Assembly: GCA_033065855.1 (NCBI GenBank)
Contig: JAVXUO010002887.1
Location: forward strand, 372,001 to 436,000
Direction of reading: 5' to 3'
DNA length: 64,000 nt
Source of the DNA: Escallonia rubra
Lineage: Eukaryota; Streptophyta; Magnoliopsida; Escalloniales; Escalloniaceae
Shown in pieces: positions 60,440 to 64,000 of this stretch. Each line of letters opens with the position of its first letter. Within the stretch, counting starts at the first letter, position 1. The notes under the pieces are model-generated. The model ran no database searches and was not told where the DNA came from. It worked only from the letters and a program-made list of their open reading frames with translations. The position numbers and the translations under genes were made by a program.

Positions 60440-61110
60440 AATGCGTCCGAGTCTTGTCAGCACGCCAAATGTTTGATAAAATTCCCAAGAGAAACGTTGC
60501 TTGTGCGAATGCCCCGATTTCGCCTTACACTCACTCTAACAACGTGCCCCAGTACTTGGCAAGATCAAATTTTAACTCAACTATAGCCGTTTGGGTCGGT
60601 TAAGGCATCTCATTGTATGGATGAATGTAGGTGTAGCAGCTTTATATTTAATGTAAGGAATTTAATGGGGTACTCTAGTAGGAACAACATTGATCTACAC
60701 AGGCATTTTAGGAGGGAACTAGTGGAGGGGTGAAATGGGGGATGCGGGTGTCTTGAGAATGCGCATCATGTGTTCCAGCGTGAGGGAAAGGAATGTGGTT
60801 GCATGGAGCTGCTCGATATCCACGTATTGCTTTATGTGGGGGGACAAACACCGCTTGAATTCTTTGAACAAGCCCGATGAGATCTCTTCTCCTGGGGTGT
60901 TGAAAGCTACTAGTCATGTAAGCTTAGCCGATGAAGCACAAGTGTACTTTACAGCTATGAATGATGATTATGGTGTGGAACCAAGTAGTGATCATTAGAG
61001 CTGGCCAGCTGGGAGATTATACGAGGCATATGAGGTCATACGAGAAAATGCCTCTGACAGTCAATGATGAAACTTGGGGATCCCTTTTAGAAGATTTTTG
61101 AACGTATGCA
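60440..61110 (+). pseudogene. PLS-class PPR pseudogene fragment
   Basis: Pentatricopeptide motif words appear in changing plus-strand frames: ARQMFDKIPKRNVACANAPI at about 60460-60520, then RERNVVAWSCSISTY, LADEAQVYFTAMNDDYGVEP at 60925-60985, and EAYEVIRE..PLTVNDETWGSLL at 61020-61085. The last resembles the E-region start of organelle RNA-editing PPR proteins. Stops and frameshifts separate the motifs and large parts are missing. Confidence 0.8.
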
Positions 61111-61585
61111 CATATAGAGATTACTAGGGGTCCTTTGCTTGAAATTGAGCCTAACAATACTTGCAACTAATGTACTTTTGGCAAATTTGGCGACGAGGAA
61201 GTCCAGTGAATGAGAAGATGAATGATGGAGAGAGGGGATAAGGCAGCGCCTGGTTTTAGTTGGCTTATATATCAAGACTGGTGCCCATAATAATTATTTT
61301 TTGACTTTCCTCCATTGCTAATTATTGAAATACGTCGAGATCGCGAACTGTTAGTTGAGATGATCAAAACCGTGAAAGCCGACAACTCATTGATGGCAAA
61401 TATTGTTCTAACGTTTTATGGAAAGAGAATCCTGTTCAAAGGCTTCTTTATATGAGAAATCAAATGGACTGGTAATTTCATGCTTGGGACATGGTGACCT
61501 ATTCCTAGATCATGAAGTTGGATAAAAAGTTATTTGCACAAAGATTTATGCCTTGCCGTAGACATTCTTTCTTTTTGCACCGCCA

Positions 61586-61677
61586 GCAGCGATTTAAGGT
61601 CAGACATCTGACTATCAGCAGTGGTTTAAGGTCAGACATCTGAACATCAGCAATGGATTAAGGTCAGGCATCTGCTA
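61586..61677. repeat. three-copy ~33-bp tandem repeat
   Basis: GATTTAAGGTCAGACATCTG, with the variants GGTTTAAGG.. and GGATTAAGGTCAGGCATCTG, is repeated three times separated by A(C/A)TATCAGCAGT-like spacers. Confidence 0.85.
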
Positions 61678-64000
61678 TGATTGCTCTACATGTATTCATC
61701 TGATATGAAATTCTTTTGAAGCCACTTTTATTTTTATGTATTATTTTCATTTTGATAGCAATCATCTGAACCAGTGGAAGTTTTTCTTTTTTTTTTTGCT
61801 GGGAGGTAGGGGCAAGTAAATTTCGCACTACTCTCTTGTAGATGCCGTATGATAAGTTACATTGTAAACTGATGACATGTGCAATTGAAGATATATGATG
61901 CCTCGTTGCGACTGATTTCAGGAACTTTTTATAATTCAAGCAACTGCTATCTTTTCATGTCCTTTCTAGGGTCTCCTGATCAAAATCCTTATAGCACATT
62001 GCATTCAATCTTATGCAACTCCCTGCTTTTCCCTCATGGTTTTATCGCCTATGTTACATGGACTCGGTACAGGTGTCTCGGTTGGATATGTCTCCTAGCA
62101 TGTCGGATTCGACTAATTTCCAAAACACAAGACGTGGGACTTGACAAAATATTCATAAATTGTGATATTTTGGTTATTTCTAAGGTAAAATGGTACAGTA
62201 TTTTATTTGACGCGCATTGTTTCAACTGAATACTTATCTCATCTCGAAGCAATAAAGAATTAAGAGAAACACTATAAGATAGTGTTCTTAGTAGCATACC
62301 TATGAGATGTGTCAGACACATATCTCATACCCATGTACAAGTGTTGAGTGTTCGACATGGGTACTTCATGCAATTTGAAGAGTCTGTGCAACACCACTTA
62401 CCACTCCGAAGAATTCTGATTAGTGATTACCTTATCCTTTTTTTTATAGTAAAAATTCGACTACGTATCTTGCTGTTTGAAGCCTCCAAAGGTCTATCTC
62501 AAGAGATGGACAGTGATCCTTGGGTTTGTGTATTTTTTAAAGAGTGTTCCACTCGAGGCTCATACAAGGTGAGTAAGGGCCCGGGCAGCAGATTTTGCAG
62601 ATCTTGGGGTGCTTGACACCCCTACGGCTGCTCATTTACAGGTTAGGCTGTGGGGACAACCGTGATTTGGGCCTAAGCTTAACCATTGAGGCTCTTGTAC
62701 TGTGGCATGCTGGATCTCATTTCAGGAAGCCAGCTTACCATTTCAGTGGACTTGGAGGTGCTGAGTGCCAATATAGGGTGGAACACTCTCAGCTATGTGG
62801 GTCGTAGTATCAAGTTGATCCAAATAATTCCTTGATCACCTTACAAAGAAAGGGCCTAATGAAGGATGGCATGTGTCGTACTCCGGGGGGTTCTTTTGAG
62901 CATGTTCTTGTGTACAGTCCTCAAGGTGAGGATTCCTGTTGAAAAGCATGTACTGTCACTCTAAAGGGCCTAGACGGTTAGGCCTGCGAGCACTTCAGAG
63001 TCCTCGCACAACCCGGATGAGGTTCCATGTAATCCAAGCTGCGTAGGCTTTGTAATCTTGGGCAATTGACAATAGGTCCTTGAAACCATTTGACCTTTAC
63101 ACTATTAATGATGAAAAGACAGTGTGCTTAACATTGAGTAGTGCATGCAAACTGATGGTTTAATGCCGGTGTAGCAATAAGTGGAATTTTTTTACAAAAT
63201 CCTGTAAACCCTAAATAGTTTACGTGTCCTCAAGAGATGTACCGGCCTCTTATGAGCGAGACGTTAGGAGTAGTGAGATGTCCTTCAACTTGCTCAGATC
63301 ATGGGCGCAATGGAGCAGCTCTTCCAATTACCTAGGAGCTCTAGCAGTGACTGGTGAGGGTTAACTGCAGTTCTCTGCTTGTTTGGCAGATATGTGATTT
63401 TGCATGTTTCATATAGTTTATTTTGTGCTAGAAACGCTTTTTCAGTTCAATGCTTCCTTCCACCCCCCCAACTAGAACTATGACAAGCTATTGCTTGTGG
63501 GCGCACCTACTTGCATACGCACCAAAAAAATAGCTAGCTTTTAGTCCCCAGATCCTTAAAGTAGTGAAATTGATGTCATGTATCTTCTTAGTACACCTGA
63601 TGGGAAAGATGAATGCATATGAATTCTCAAACTAATCTTTGTTGTATGTCAGTCATGTGAAGAGCAGAGAATGTCCACGTTCTGCAGTGTGGAACTGGAA
63701 CCAAATTCGGTATAGACTACAGAGTCAGCATATAGATTTGCTTGATGATTATGATGGGACTATCGTTGTTCAATGTGTCACTTAAACCCAAAAGGAATTG
63801 AAAATATCAAAAATCTGCATCTTATTCTGGAGGTGATTCCGTGAAAGTGCAGTTCCTCATACTCTTTCTTAATTTTGTAAATTTGTTCGTTCCTGAAGGA
63901 TATATACCTATCATAAAGACAAAACTGAAAATCCATCGTTCCGTCAGAAAATTGCTTTTTCTTTCTTCTTCAAATGGTACAGTTATCTGATGTCAGATTC
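61678..64000. other. no gene recognised; contains inverted ACATGGACTCGG-type repeat
   Basis: About 62050-62110 (TATGTTACATGGACTCGG..GGTGTC) and 62310-62400 (GACACATATCTCATACCC..GAAGAGTCTGTGCAAC) resemble the two arms of a widespread plant dispersed repeat describing ..GGTGTCGGACAC... words. The frames at 62302-62807 carry no recognised domain. The remainder to the window end is unassigned. Confidence 0.35.

Overview
This is a nuclear genome window from a flowering plant, probably a dicot. The evidence is intron-rich plant genes, plant SINE, MITE, MULE, hAT and LINE relics, a nuclear copy of plastid ycf2, and decayed F-box/LRR and PPR genes. Species cannot be named from the sequence. Coding exons are a small fraction of the window; most of it is intron and transposon-derived DNA.

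Four genes were reconstructed exon by exon, with phases checked at each junction. (1) 1098-3190 (+): the 3' eight coding exons of a peroxisomal glycolate oxidase / (S)-2-hydroxy-acid oxidase, with the 5' exons upstream of the window. (2) 8632-17427 (+): a complete 16-exon ALG1/TURAN-type ER mannosyltransferase of 488 aa. (3) 33750-19401 (-): a complete 6-exon HAD-family DL-glycerol-3-phosphatase of 238 aa, spread over 14.3 kb. (4) 42574-56438 (+): a complete 10-exon bystin/ENP1 ribosome-biogenesis factor of 417 aa. Its last intron looks U12-type with a rare AC 3' terminus. Genes 2 and 3 are tail to tail; genes 3 and 4 are head to head across 8.8 kb filled with transposons.

The repeat layer is the unusual part. 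At least six 1.1-2.2 kb non-autonomous elements have long inverted termini; five of them carry 9-bp target duplications (Mutator-like). They lie at 5.5, 7.2, 33.9, 35.1, 36.4 and 50.7 kb. One carries a nested hAT element and a small secreted-peptide ORF. A 352-bp hairpin MITE with a 10-bp target duplication sits 111 bp upstream of the bystin start codon. Intron 2 of the phosphatase gene holds a Russian-doll nest of foldback elements (25.3-30.1 kb). Every boundary in the nest falls in a TA or TA/CA microsatellite, and a palindromic CCGCTACA..TGTAGCGG-type motif recurs. Bystin intron 4 holds a LINE split by a 1.3-kb insertion. Bystin intron 7 holds a Mutator-like element and a solo-LTR-like block with its own minisatellites.

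The right end (56.4-64 kb) is a graveyard: a ~245-bp plastid ycf2 fragment, an F-box/LRR pseudogene and a PPR pseudogene, separated by minisatellites and sequence I could not recognise.
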